In this document: piece after piece, positions 6,540 through 15,867 of the stretch
Layout: every line of letters begins with the position of its first letter
Numbering within the stretch: the stretch's first letter is position 1
Assembly (NCBI GenBank): GCA_022572355.1
Contig: JACZWC010000038.1
Span: forward strand, 1 to 46,132
Origin: Bacteroidota bacterium
GTDB lineage: Bacteria > Bacteroidota > Bacteroidia > NORP154
Length of the DNA stretch: 46,132 nt
Direction of reading: 5' to 3'
Notes under the pieces: generated by a model
What the model was told of the DNA's origin: nothing
The model's input: only the letters and a program-made list of their open reading frames with translations
Databases searched by the model: none
Made by a program: the position numbers and the translations under genes

Positions 6540-9500
6540 ATGAAGAGAAGATTCAACCAGGTGATTGGGATAATTGCACTTGTTATTTCATTCTTATTCA
6601 GCTCTGTTTCCCATGCTAATATTGATACTATTGTTGTCAGCAATTTCGTATTTACGCCAAGCAATGTAACCATCACCTCTGGTGACTCCGTCTATTTCAG
6701 TGGCGCTAGCTCATTTCATCCCGTTGCACAAGACGGCAACGCTTGGACGCCTATGACTGTGAGTACGATGATATCAAGTGAAATTGCTACACCAGGTAAC
6801 TATCCATTCTATTGCACAGTACATGGTGGTGCTGGTGGAGTTGGAATGTCGGGAGTTATAACAGTGCTTCCTCTACCAGATCCAATTTACATCAATGAAA
6901 TTCACTACGATAATACAGGTGGGGATGTAAACGAAGGTGTGGAAATAGCGGGGCCGGCAGGTACAGATCTCAACTGCTATTCACTTCTTTTTTATAATGG
7001 CGCCGACAGTCTGGAAGATCCCTCTTTGTCACTATCCGGTATTATACCTGATCTAGGGTGTGGATATGGAACCATCTGGTTTCCAAAATCCGGAATTCAA
7101 AATGGCGCGCCTGATGGAATTGCTTTGTATGATTCTTGTAACGCAACTGTTATGTATTTCTTGAGTTATGAAGGCGTTTTTATGGCCCTCGATGGACCCG
7201 CTGCAGGAATGACTTCAACAGATATTGGTGTTGCCGAACCAGGTGCAGTAGGCCAATCCTTGCAATTGACTGGTATTGGTAGCATATATACAGATTTTAC
7301 CTGGTCCGGTCCGATTACGAGCACCTACGATCAATTTAACCAAGGCCAGATCTTTTGTGCTGGCGACACTACACTATCTCTCGTAATTACTGGTATGGGT
7401 GTGAAGGAAGACACAGGAGTCGTCACTATTGAAGTTTCTATTTTTAACCCCAGCCCCACTACCTCCTTCACCGTGGATCTTGTATATTCTTCAGGTACGG
7501 CATCTCTAGGCACTGATTTCACCTTCACTACACAAACACTCACCTTCCCAGCATCTGATTCATCCAATCAATCGGCGACCATTACAATCGTAGATGATGT
7601 TATTCCGGAAAGCGCAGAATCTATTGTGCTTATGCTCCAAAATGTTTCGGCAGGGGCCAAACTTGGCAGCGATTCGATCCTTACCATTATTATTAAGGGT
7701 AATGACGTAATCATCCCTTCTTGCTCAGATTTGTTTTATTCAGAGTATGTGGAAGGCACTTCAAACAACAAAGCAGTTGAAGTTTACAATCCAAGATCAG
7801 ACACGGTTGACCTGAGCACTTACACTTTTCTCAGGAGAAATGGTGGTTCCACAACGGTCAACAGCTATGTGTATAACGGAATGCTGGCACCGGGTGATGT
7901 TTTTGTAATCGTGAACAGTGGTGCAGACTCAATAAATTTATTACCACTTGGTGATACGACCTCGACTTTAACTTTCTACAATGGTGACGACGCACTGGCG
8001 ATTGTGAACGGTGCAGGTGATACTGTCGATGTATTTGGCGAATGGGGAGTTGACCCCGGTACCAACTGGCCAGTTGACACAGGTGCGACCAATGAGTATA
8101 CATTGGTGAGAAAAGCCGGTATTCAACAAGGTGGATTGTATTGGGATGTTGTAGCTACTGAGTGGGATGTATATGCTCAAAATGATTTTACCAACTTAGG
8201 TTCACACACTATGACGCCATGTGTGGGATTATCAGCTGCTTATTCAGTTACGGGTGAATGCTTTGGTGATTCAGCTTGTTTTACAGATTTGTCCTACTCA
8301 TCTGACACCTCGATTGTGTCATGGTTTTGGGATTTTGGTGACGCGACTACTGATACTGTACAAAACCCATGTCACACATTCCCTGCTCCGGCAACTTATA
8401 CAGTTGTCTTGATGGTTGTGGACAGTAGCGGCGATACTTCTATAATATCACAACCCGTGACCATTCAAGCAATGGCCATCGTAACTGCTGGTATTGATCA
8501 AATAGTTTGTGCTTCTTCGGCTTGTGTTGCTTTAAACGGATCTGTTTCAGGAGGATCGACAACAGGAATTTGGACTACCACTGGAAGCGGAGCTTTTTCA
8601 CCTAATGCTACTGACCTCTCTGCCTGTTATGCACCCAGCACATCAGATACAACTGCTGGAATAGTGGAATTGATTCTCAGCTCTACGAATAATGGCGCCT
8701 GTGCAACTTCAACGGACACCACTATGATAACGTTTTATCCGCCACCGAACATTAATGCAACTTCTGTTGTTATAGACTCAAGTACTTGTGGCAACAGTGA
8801 TGGAAACATTACAGGTATTACAGCAAGTAGTGCAATGGCACCTTTGACCTATGACTGGGTAAATGGAGCTTCGGCATCTGTAGGAAGTGCAGCGGATCTC
8901 ACATTGGTACCAGCAGATTCCTATACTTTAACGGTTTCGGATAGCACAGGCTGTTCTGCAAGCGTTGGGCCTTATATGATTATAGCTGCGGGAACTCCTG
9001 CGGCTCCAACGGCTTCATCTCCTTCGGCTTATTGCACTGGCGAAACAATTGCCGACCTTACAGCTACCGGTACAGGAGGAACATTGTATTGGTCTTCGAA
9101 CAATGCCATGACAGATACCTTGGGAACAGGAAGTCCTTTTGCCTCAGGAGCTACAAGCACGGATACATTCTATGTTGCTGAATTTGTTTCATGTATAGGG
9201 CCGGCAACCATGGTTATTATTACGGTAAATCCGACTCCTGCATCAAATTTCAGTATGTCGCCCAATTTGCTTGCCGTAAGTTTCACAAATCTTTCAACCG
9301 GATCAATTGCTATTTACGGGTGGATTTTTGGTGATGGTAATACATCATCCTTACCAAATCCTTCTAATACCTATGGAACTGATGGAACCTACAATGTTTG
9401 CCTTACGGTAACATCTGGTTTAGGTTGCTCCGATTCCAGCTGTCAATCTATAACTGTTACTGCAGTGGGTATTGATGAAGCCGGATCAAATGCAGAGGTC

Positions 9501-9740
9501 AGCATTTATCCGAATCCGAATAACAACGGGCTGTTCTTTCTCCAGATTGAGAATCTCACCAATGAGAGGTTCAATATATCTGTATATAACGCAATTGGAA
9601 AGGAATTAATGCGATCTGAATATGAATCAAACCAGATGCCAACCGCAATAAATTTGAATGATCATGGCCCTGGCATCTATTATTTACGTCTTACTAATAG
9701 ATCTAACAATATTAACCGCAAAATCATCTTTATTAAATAA
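6540..9740 (+). CDS. multidomain secreted protein: cupredoxin, lamin-tail, Calx-beta, PKD, T9SS tail
   Basis: A surface or secreted protein of 1066 residues with a signal peptide (about 1-26). Domains in order: a plastocyanin-like domain (27-110) with all four type-1 copper ligands in place, His60, Cys92, His95 and Met103 (FYCTVHG, then GVGM); a lamin-tail-like domain (about 116-270, IYINEIHYDN); Calx-beta (about 285-390); a second lamin-tail-like domain (about 395-560, LFYSEYVEGTSNNKAVEVYN); PKD (about 565-645, WFWDFGD); Ig-like, SprB-like (TYDWVNG, TVSDSTGCSA) and a second Ig-like domain; a second PKD (WIFGDG); then a T9SS type A tail from about 985 (VSIYPNPNNNG ending in KIIFIK). The tail is removed on export through the T9SS. 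The next gene, also a T9SS cargo, starts 9 bases after the stop, so the two form an operon. A role in copper binding or redox at the surface is inferred. Confidence 0.9.
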   Translation: MKRRFNQVIGIIALVISFLFSSVSHANIDTIVVSNFVFTPSNVTITSGDSVYFSGASSFHPVAQDGNAWTPMTVSTMISSEIATPGNYPFYCTVHGGAGGVGMSGVITVLPLPDPIYINEIHYDNTGGDVNEGVEIAGPAGTDLNCYSLLFYNGADSLEDPSLSLSGIIPDLGCGYGTIWFPKSGIQNGAPDGIALYDSCNATVMYFLSYEGVFMALDGPAAGMTSTDIGVAEPGAVGQSLQLTGIGSIYTDFTWSGPITSTYDQFNQGQIFCAGDTTLSLVITGMGVKEDTGVVTIEVSIFNPSPTTSFTVDLVYSSGTASLGTDFTFTTQTLTFPASDSSNQSATITIVDDVIPESAESIVLMLQNVSAGAKLGSDSILTIIIKGNDVIIPSCSDLFYSEYVEGTSNNKAVEVYNPRSDTVDLSTYTFLRRNGGSTTVNSYVYNGMLAPGDVFVIVNSGADSINLLPLGDTTSTLTFYNGDDALAIVNGAGDTVDVFGEWGVDPGTNWPVDTGATNEYTLVRKAGIQQGGLYWDVVATEWDVYAQNDFTNLGSHTMTPCVGLSAAYSVTGECFGDSACFTDLSYSSDTSIVSWFWDFGDATTDTVQNPCHTFPAPATYTVVLMVVDSSGDTSIISQPVTIQAMAIVTAGIDQIVCASSACVALNGSVSGGSTTGIWTTTGSGAFSPNATDLSACYAPSTSDTTAGIVELILSSTNNGACATSTDTTMITFYPPPNINATSVVIDSSTCGNSDGNITGITASSAMAPLTYDWVNGASASVGSAADLTLVPADSYTLTVSDSTGCSASVGPYMIIAAGTPAAPTASSPSAYCTGETIADLTATGTGGTLYWSSNNAMTDTLGTGSPFASGATSTDTFYVAEFVSCIGPATMVIITVNPTPASNFSMSPNLLAVSFTNLSTGSIAIYGWIFGDGNTSSLPNPSNTYGTDGTYNVCLTVTSGLGCSDSSCQSITVTAVGIDEAGSNAEVSIYPNPNNNGLFFLQIENLTNERFNISVYNAIGKELMRSEYESNQMPTAINLNDHGPGIYYLRLTNRSNNINRKIIFIK

Positions 9741-9749
9741 GAGAACATC

Positions 9750-12700
9750 ATGAACTCACGTAAACTAAATATTGGTTTTTCTTTGATCATTGTGGCCCTC
9801 TGGGGTGCGATGAGCATTCCTGCAATATCGGCATCAGATAACAGTGGAGATAAATTAAAGTTCAGCAAAAAGTACTTCTCCATGCCTAACAATGTAGGTA
9901 CAGAAGACTATATGAGCCAAACTGTTGTGTTAAAACTGAAGGAAGAGTTCAGGCCTTATTGCTCAAGAGACCAAGTAAGTATTTCAGAACTTGAATTGTT
10001 GCTGAAAGAAATTGATGCAACAGGCATACAACAAAGATTTCCTTTTGCAAAGAGGCCCGAACGTGAAACCAATGACTACGGGCTTAAATTGGCTGACCTG
10101 TCCTTGATTTATGAATTCAAATACGAGGGCAATTTTGTGGTGGAAGATGTAATCAATGCTGTGTATGAATTGGGGTTGGTACAGTATGCCGAACCTGATT
10201 ATATAGCTCACTTGTTTTACACTCCTAACGACTCACTTATATCTACGCAGTGGCACCTGAGCACAATTAAAGCGTACCAGGCTTGGGATCTCGATAAAGG
10301 TGACACCAACGTAGTCATTGCAATAATTGACTCCGGTGCAGATCTAGACCATCCGGATTTTATTGATCAATTTAAGTACAACTACGCCGACAACAATGCC
10401 GATGGTGTGGATGATGACGGTGACGGATACATTGATAATTACTTAGGTTGGGATTTTGACGGTGATGATAATAACACACAAATACTAGGCAGCGATCATG
10501 GCGTGCATGTTGCCGGTTGCGCTTCTCCATCCACTGATAATGTAGATGGAGTTGCAGGTGCTGGTTTTGCCTGCAAAATATTGCCAATCAAAGCCGGTGA
10601 TGGTGGCACAATTGCTTTCGGTTACCAAGGCATTGCTTATGCTGCAGATCACGGAGCATCTGTTATTAACTGTTCATGGGGAGGGCCAGGCGGAGGCCAG
10701 GCAGGTCAGGATGTGATTGACTACGCAACCATTAATAATGATGCATTGGTCGTTGCGGCAGCCGGAAATGATGCTGTAGAAGATCTTTTTTATCCGGCCA
10801 GCTTCAATTACGTACTCAATGTAGCCTCAACAGCGCAGAATGATACCAAATCTGGTTTTTCTAATTATGGCTATGATATCGACGTTTGTGCTCCCGGTAG
10901 TAATATTTACGCGACTTTGAACAACACGTATGGATACAATAGTGGAACTTCTATGGCTTCGCCGGTTGCAGCAGGTTGCGTTGCACTGGTTAGATCCTAC
11001 TTTTCTAATCTCGACGCATTGCAGGCAGGAGAACAACTGAAAGTTATGTGTGATGACATTTATCCGGTAAACAATTCTGCGTATGCTGATAAGTTGGGAT
11101 CTGGAAGAGTAAATATATTTGCTGCATTGAATAACGGTATCAGCAAACCATCTATAGTAATGACGGAGCGTAATACAACAGATGGAAATGACGAAGCATT
11201 CGTAGTTGGAGACACAATTCAGATTTCTGGCATTTTCACCAACTTTTTAGCACCAACTGGCCCGGTTACAGGAACCTTAACCGCATCATCTGTAAACGTT
11301 AATATTGTAGATGGTTCAATTTCGCTGGGAGCATTTGGGCCTTTTGGTGATTCAAAAGACATCAACACGGATCCTTTACTAATTGAAATCCTATCTGGTG
11401 CCTCTTTCAATGAAAAAGTTTTATTTGAATTAGAATTGACGGATGGCAGTTATACCACGAGTATATTCTTTGACATTATTGTTAACGTGGATTACATCAA
11501 CATCAACATCAACGATGTTGCCACTTCTATCACCAGCAAGAGCCTGATCGGATTCAACGACTTCAGTACACAAAATGAAGGGCTGGGTTTTATTTACCCC
11601 TACTCGAACCTCGGAACCGGAGATAATTTGTTATTCGATGGCGGGTTAATGGTTGGAATTTCAGGTAATGTGTCTGACAATGTGAGAAACACAGGTGGAG
11701 TTGACGATGATTTTACCTCCCTGAACAATGTCAGACGCCTGTCAGTACCCGTGTTTTCTGAATTCGATCTGGTAGGAGATTTTAATGACAACAATTCAGC
11801 TTCACCGCTTAATGTTGAGGTGCGTCACAGGGCGTATGCTTGGACTAAAGCGGGCCATAGAAAATATGTTATCGTAGAGTTCAGTATCAAAAACTATTCT
11901 GGAGGAATGTTAAATGATGTTTATGCTGGGATTTACACAGATTGGGACATCGCCACCTTTAGTAATAATGTTGCCGCTACGGATGTGTTGAGATATTTGG
12001 GATATGTGTATGATACAGATGTTAATGGCTATTATGCTGGTATACAAGTAATTTCGAACACGGGTTTTAATCACTATGCTATGTTCAACAATGAGATTGA
12101 TGACCCAGGTGGAACCGGAGTGCATCCGAACAATAGCTATACTTCCGCAGATAAATACACAACCCTTAGCAATACGGTAACGAATGCTGGAGGCAGTGGA
12201 GCAGACGTTTCCAATGTTGTATCATCCGGCCCTTTTAACATCGCAGCTGGAGATTCGGTTTTTATGGCATTTGCTATAATCGCCGGAGACGATCTGGTCG
12301 ACTTGCAATTGAGTGCAGATTCTGCTTATACTATGTACAATCCATGTACCGATGCCACCGGCACTGTTACCACAACTGCTGATAATTGCGGTTCTGGTAA
12401 TGGCACAGCATCTGTTCAAATCAATTTTGGGTTACAACCATATACTTACGCCTGGAGCTCAGGTGAAACAACCAGTAGCGTAACAGGAAAGCTTGCAGGG
12501 GATTATCAGGTTACAGTTACAACGGCAAATGGATGCGTTGACATAGATACCGCAACAGTAACCGGTGCTCCTCCTATTGAAGCCACCACCAGTACAACAC
12601 AAGCCAATTGTGGAGTAAATGATGGAGATGCGACGGTTACAGTGAGTACAGGTACATTACCTTATACTTACTTATGGGATAGTAACGCTGGTTCACAAAC

Positions 12701-13529
12701 ATCGTCGACTGCAACTAACGTAGGCGCTGGAGTTTATTCAGTTACGGTAACGGACGGTTTGGGTTGCACAAATACATTTACCGCAACGGTTAGTGATGCT
12801 GGTGCAGGAACACCAAGTGGAAGCGTTGATCAAAATGTTACTTGTAACGGTGGAAGTGACGGCCAGGCTAGCGTGAGCATGAGTGGAGGAACTCCAACAT
12901 TCACCTATCTCTGGGATAATGGGTCTACAACATCTGCAGCTACCGGGTTGTCGGTTGGTGATGAGATGGTACAAATTACGGATGCAAGCGGTTGTATTAC
13001 CTTTGCAACAGTTACCATAACCGAGCCCCTTGCAATAACGGCTACTCTCTCTGCTACGCTTGATAATGGCTCTGGAAATGGTACGGCCACAGCAACTGGA
13101 GGCAATGGTGTAGCTCCATATACCTACTTATGGGATGCAACAGCGCAGTCTCAGACAACAGAAACTGCCACAAGCTTAGGTCAAGGCACTTATTCTGTAA
13201 CAATAACAGATGCCAATGGCTGCAGTTCAATATTCTCTGTTGTGGTGGGCTCCATAACAGGAATAAAAAATATCACTTCGGAAAACAGTTTGCACATTTA
13301 TCCGAACCCGAATGATGGAAGATTCATTATTGCGTTAAGTAATCCCATGATGAATTCGTACCTCTTAGAAGTTAGAAATGCACTGGGGCAGGTGGTTTAC
13401 ACCGAACAGCTTGCAACCAACATCACCCTAATAAATTCTATCGATCTGTCATCATTAGATAAAGGAATCTATTTCCTTGCAGTCAGAGGTGGAGACAAAG
13501 ATCTCATCCAAAAGATCATCCTGCATTAG
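9750..13529 (+). CDS. subtilisin-like (S8) protease with SprB repeats and T9SS tail
   Basis: A secreted serine protease of 1259 residues. A signal peptide (about 1-28) is followed by a propeptide-like region (about 50-155, ending YAEPDYIAHL) and the S8 domain (about 165-460). The catalytic triad is Asp194 (AIIDSGADLDHPD), His250 (DHGVHVAG, Val replacing the common Thr) and Ser401 (NSGTSMASPVAAG), with oxyanion Asn340 (AAAGN). An Asp-rich insert (DDDGDGYIDN, about 221-230) looks like a calcium site. Residues about 465-860 hold beta-rich domains I cannot name. Four SprB repeats follow (about 868-1168; PYTYAWSSG, PYTYLWDS, FTYLWDNG, PYTYLWDA), then a T9SS type A tail (HIYPNPNDGRF ending QKIILH). 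It is preceded by another T9SS cargo gene 9 bases upstream and followed by a terminator at 13558-13587. The substrate is unknown. Confidence 0.93.
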   Translation: MNSRKLNIGFSLIIVALWGAMSIPAISASDNSGDKLKFSKKYFSMPNNVGTEDYMSQTVVLKLKEEFRPYCSRDQVSISELELLLKEIDATGIQQRFPFAKRPERETNDYGLKLADLSLIYEFKYEGNFVVEDVINAVYELGLVQYAEPDYIAHLFYTPNDSLISTQWHLSTIKAYQAWDLDKGDTNVVIAIIDSGADLDHPDFIDQFKYNYADNNADGVDDDGDGYIDNYLGWDFDGDDNNTQILGSDHGVHVAGCASPSTDNVDGVAGAGFACKILPIKAGDGGTIAFGYQGIAYAADHGASVINCSWGGPGGGQAGQDVIDYATINNDALVVAAAGNDAVEDLFYPASFNYVLNVASTAQNDTKSGFSNYGYDIDVCAPGSNIYATLNNTYGYNSGTSMASPVAAGCVALVRSYFSNLDALQAGEQLKVMCDDIYPVNNSAYADKLGSGRVNIFAALNNGISKPSIVMTERNTTDGNDEAFVVGDTIQISGIFTNFLAPTGPVTGTLTASSVNVNIVDGSISLGAFGPFGDSKDINTDPLLIEILSGASFNEKVLFELELTDGSYTTSIFFDIIVNVDYINININDVATSITSKSLIGFNDFSTQNEGLGFIYPYSNLGTGDNLLFDGGLMVGISGNVSDNVRNTGGVDDDFTSLNNVRRLSVPVFSEFDLVGDFNDNNSASPLNVEVRHRAYAWTKAGHRKYVIVEFSIKNYSGGMLNDVYAGIYTDWDIATFSNNVAATDVLRYLGYVYDTDVNGYYAGIQVISNTGFNHYAMFNNEIDDPGGTGVHPNNSYTSADKYTTLSNTVTNAGGSGADVSNVVSSGPFNIAAGDSVFMAFAIIAGDDLVDLQLSADSAYTMYNPCTDATGTVTTTADNCGSGNGTASVQINFGLQPYTYAWSSGETTSSVTGKLAGDYQVTVTTANGCVDIDTATVTGAPPIEATTSTTQANCGVNDGDATVTVSTGTLPYTYLWDSNAGSQTSSTATNVGAGVYSVTVTDGLGCTNTFTATVSDAGAGTPSGSVDQNVTCNGGSDGQASVSMSGGTPTFTYLWDNGSTTSAATGLSVGDEMVQITDASGCITFATVTITEPLAITATLSATLDNGSGNGTATATGGNGVAPYTYLWDATAQSQTTETATSLGQGTYSVTITDANGCSSIFSVVVGSITGIKNITSENSLHIYPNPNDGRFIIALSNPMMNSYLLEVRNALGQVVYTEQLATNITLINSIDLSSLDKGIYFLAVRGGDKDLIQKIILH

Positions 13530-13557
13530 GGAAGTACAAATTTGCGGAACGAGAAGG

Positions 13558-13587
13558 GGCAATATTCGAAAGGTTATTGCCTTTTTT
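13558..13587 (+). terminator. rho-independent terminator after the protease gene
   Basis: GGCAATA (13558-13564) pairs with TATTGCC (13575-13581) around a 10-base loop, followed by TTTTTT. It ends the 6540-13529 unit 29 bases after the stop. The stem overlaps the stop codon of the convergent lipoprotein gene. Confidence 0.65.
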
Positions 13588-13933
13588 CAATTGCGCTCAA
13601 GTTAACGATGGTGCCTGACATGCATATACCCGCCAATCCTTTTGCCACAGAATATTTTATCCATACCTTAAGATTATCTTGTTTAAAGTCCTCTGCCAGC
13701 TTTGTGGGCTGAAGCTTTTTACCCGAGTCAAGTACCAAAAGATGATCGCATCCATCCAGCGCCCTCATGTCTTTTATATAAGCACGTATATAACCTTCTT
13801 TTATAAAATCTTTGGTTGGAGCCGCTTCTGGCACAGTTGACTTGTCAGTGTTGTTGGCTGTGGACGTACTTGTTTTGTGGCTGCAGGATGTCAGCACAAT
13901 AACAAATAGGCTTAAGAAAAGCTGCTTAATCAT
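13574..13933 (-). CDS. small lipoprotein, unknown function
   Basis: A 119-residue protein with a lipoprotein signal peptide and lipobox LTSC (Cys17), followed by a Ser/Thr-rich linker (18-40). The mature part (about 42-119) has a strand-rich pattern (EGYIRAYIKDM, DHLLVLDSGKKLQPTKL, LKVWIKYSVAKG, GTIVNLSAIEK) that could be a small OB-like barrel. Cys residues occur in DGCDHL and GICMSG. Its start overlaps the end of glyQS by 8 bases (13926-13933), so the two are translationally linked. The link with glycyl-tRNA synthesis is probably only transcriptional. No family is recognised with confidence. Confidence 0.8.
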   Translation of the reverse strand: MIKQLFLSLFVIVLTSCSHKTSTSTANNTDKSTVPEAAPTKDFIKEGYIRAYIKDMRALDGCDHLLVLDSGKKLQPTKLAEDFKQDNLKVWIKYSVAKGLAGICMSGTIVNLSAIEKRQ

Positions 13934-15470
13934 TGTTGCTAAGTGCTTTTCTCATGCTCACCTTTTCAGCAACGATGTCTCCAACTTTTTCCGACGCAAT
14001 TCTATCCTGTTTCATAGAATCGCGATCGCGTATTGTGACCGTTCCATCCTCCATGGTCTGCTGATCTATCGTAATGCAATACGGGGTGCCAATTGCGTCC
14101 TGACGACGGTATCTTTTCCCAATGGTATCCTTTTCTTCATACCGACAGATGAAATCATATTTTAAAGAATCCATGATCTCCCTCGCCTTTTCGGGTAGTC
14201 CATCCTTTTTGGTAAGTGGGAAGACAGCAACTTTTGTGGGTGCTAAAAATGGTGGAACTTTTAAAACTACTCTTTCCGAACCATCTTCCAATTTCTCTTC
14301 AGTATACGAGCTCGATAACACCGCTAGGAAAGTACGATCGAGGCCAAGAGATGTTTCAACGACATATGGTATATAACTTTTGTCCTCCTCCGGATCAAAA
14401 TACTGGAGTTTCTTGCCTGAAAATTCTTCGTGCTTTTTCAAATCGAAGTCAGTTCTCGAGTGAATACCTTCCAATTCTTTAAAGCCCATGGGGAAATTGT
14501 ACTCTATATCGGTGGCTGCATCTGCGTAATGCGCCGGTTTTAGGTGATCATGAAATCGATAATTCTCCTCTCCAAAACCCATGTTCAGGTGCCATTGTAA
14601 TCTTTCTTGTTTCCATTTTTCATACCATTCCATCTGGGTCCCTGGTTTTACAAAAAACTGCATTTCCATTTGTTCAAACTCTCTCATCCTGAATATGAAC
14701 TGCCGAGCCACAATTTCATTTCGGAATGCTTTTCCAATTTGGGCAATACCAAATGGAACCTTCATCCTACCCGATTTTTGGACATTTAAGTAGTTGACAA
14801 ATATTCCCTGAGCAGTTTCCGGCCGCAGGTAAATGGTATTGGAATCGTCTGAAACCGAACCCAGCTTTGTATCGAACATGAGATTGAACTGCCGTACCTC
14901 CGTCCAGTTTTTCGAACCGCTAACAGGACATGCAATCTCGAGATCTTCAATCATCTTCTTTAAATCCACCAGATCACTGTCTTCGAGTGCCTTCTTAAAT
15001 CTAGCATTGAGTTTTTCAATCTTATCTGCGTTTCTCAATACATTGGGATTTGTGTTGCGAAACTGCTCCTCATCAAAGCTATCCTCAAACTTCTTCTTCC
15101 CTTTCGCAACTTCTTTCTCAATTTTCGCCTCAACTTTCGCAATGTAATCCTCGATCAGAACATCTGCCCTGTATCTCTTTTTAGAATCCTTGTTGTCGAT
15201 GAGCGGATCGTTAAACGCGTCCACATGTCCTGAAGCCTTCCATATGGTTGGGTGCATAAATATTGCGGCATCCAGCCCTACAATGTTCTCATGCATTTGG
15301 ACCATAGATGCCCACCAATACTCCTTGATGTTGTTCTTTAGTTCAACTCCATTCTGTCCATAATCATAAACAGCGCTAAGGCCATCATAAATCTCACTCG
15401 AAGGAAATACGAAGCCGTATTCTTTAGAATGGGCGATTATTTTCTTCAATAAATCGCTTTTATCCGCCAT
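13926..15470 (-). CDS. glyQS: glycine--tRNA ligase, single-chain dimeric type
   Basis: This class II synthetase charges tRNA-Gly in the cytoplasm. At 514 residues it is the homodimeric, eukaryote-like form (also called glyS), not the alpha2-beta2 form. Seen in order: the N-terminal core (YGFVFPSSEIYDGLSAVYDYG), HPTIWKASGHVDAF, the insert (about 100-190), motif 2 (FRNEIVARQFIFRMREFEQMEM as two overlapping pieces), motif 3 (ETSLGLDRTFLAVL) and the C-terminal anticodon-binding domain (from about 405, with YRRQDAIGTPYCITID). The start MADKSDLLKKI is the only suitable ATG at the N-terminal alignment position. It heads a two-gene unit with the lipoprotein gene and is divergent from nrdB. Confidence 0.96.
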   Translation of the reverse strand: MADKSDLLKKIIAHSKEYGFVFPSSEIYDGLSAVYDYGQNGVELKNNIKEYWWASMVQMHENIVGLDAAIFMHPTIWKASGHVDAFNDPLIDNKDSKKRYRADVLIEDYIAKVEAKIEKEVAKGKKKFEDSFDEEQFRNTNPNVLRNADKIEKLNARFKKALEDSDLVDLKKMIEDLEIACPVSGSKNWTEVRQFNLMFDTKLGSVSDDSNTIYLRPETAQGIFVNYLNVQKSGRMKVPFGIAQIGKAFRNEIVARQFIFRMREFEQMEMQFFVKPGTQMEWYEKWKQERLQWHLNMGFGEENYRFHDHLKPAHYADAATDIEYNFPMGFKELEGIHSRTDFDLKKHEEFSGKKLQYFDPEEDKSYIPYVVETSLGLDRTFLAVLSSSYTEEKLEDGSERVVLKVPPFLAPTKVAVFPLTKKDGLPEKAREIMDSLKYDFICRYEEKDTIGKRYRRQDAIGTPYCITIDQQTMEDGTVTIRDRDSMKQDRIASEKVGDIVAEKVSMRKALSNND

Positions 15471-15867
15471 TTTATAAAACTCGATTAAATAATTTTTGTA
15501 AAACTAACCATAATGTAATAATTGAAACTGTGTATATGTATTCGTGTTTGTGTTATAAAAATCGAGTATGGATACTGCAAAATAAACATCACTTGCAAGT
15601 AAAAAATTATAACATTAATAGAGCCATCTAACTGCATGAAGTGTTGGCTCTTATGCCTTCAAACCGCCACTTTGTTAATAACTTGTTTTGATTGTTGATG
15701 AAATTAGATTGACAAGTTTTGGTTTTTTTTCAACTTTTGTTCACCGTTAAGGTCCAAATAAAGCCAGTTCTTGAAATACTTGATATTGAAGGGTTTACGG
15801 CCCCTTAGTGGAGATTTTTTCGCTAGAATTTAAGATAGAAGTCAATTAAATAACAATAAATAGCATT
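15471..15867. other. 397-bp divergent intergenic region between glyQS and nrdB
   Basis: No gene is evident; the longest small reading frame near 15637 is only 20 codons. An inverted repeat AACTTGT (15680-15686) and ACAAGTT (15712-15718), 25 bases apart, is the most regular structure and could be an operator for nrdBA. No perfect TAnnTTTG is seen for nrdB. The long leader may carry regulation of ribonucleotide reductase, but no known riboswitch fold was recognised. Confidence 0.5.

Noticed and set aside
13926..13933. Possible frameshift joining glyQS and the lipoprotein gene
   Set aside because: GlyQS is complete at its C-terminus and the lipoprotein has its own leader and lipobox; the 8-base overlap is ordinary translational coupling.
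15637..15699. 20-codon reading frame (MKCWLLCLQT...) in the nrdB leader, possible leader peptide
   Set aside because: No ribosome binding site, no repeated regulatory codons and no adjacent attenuator; probably chance.
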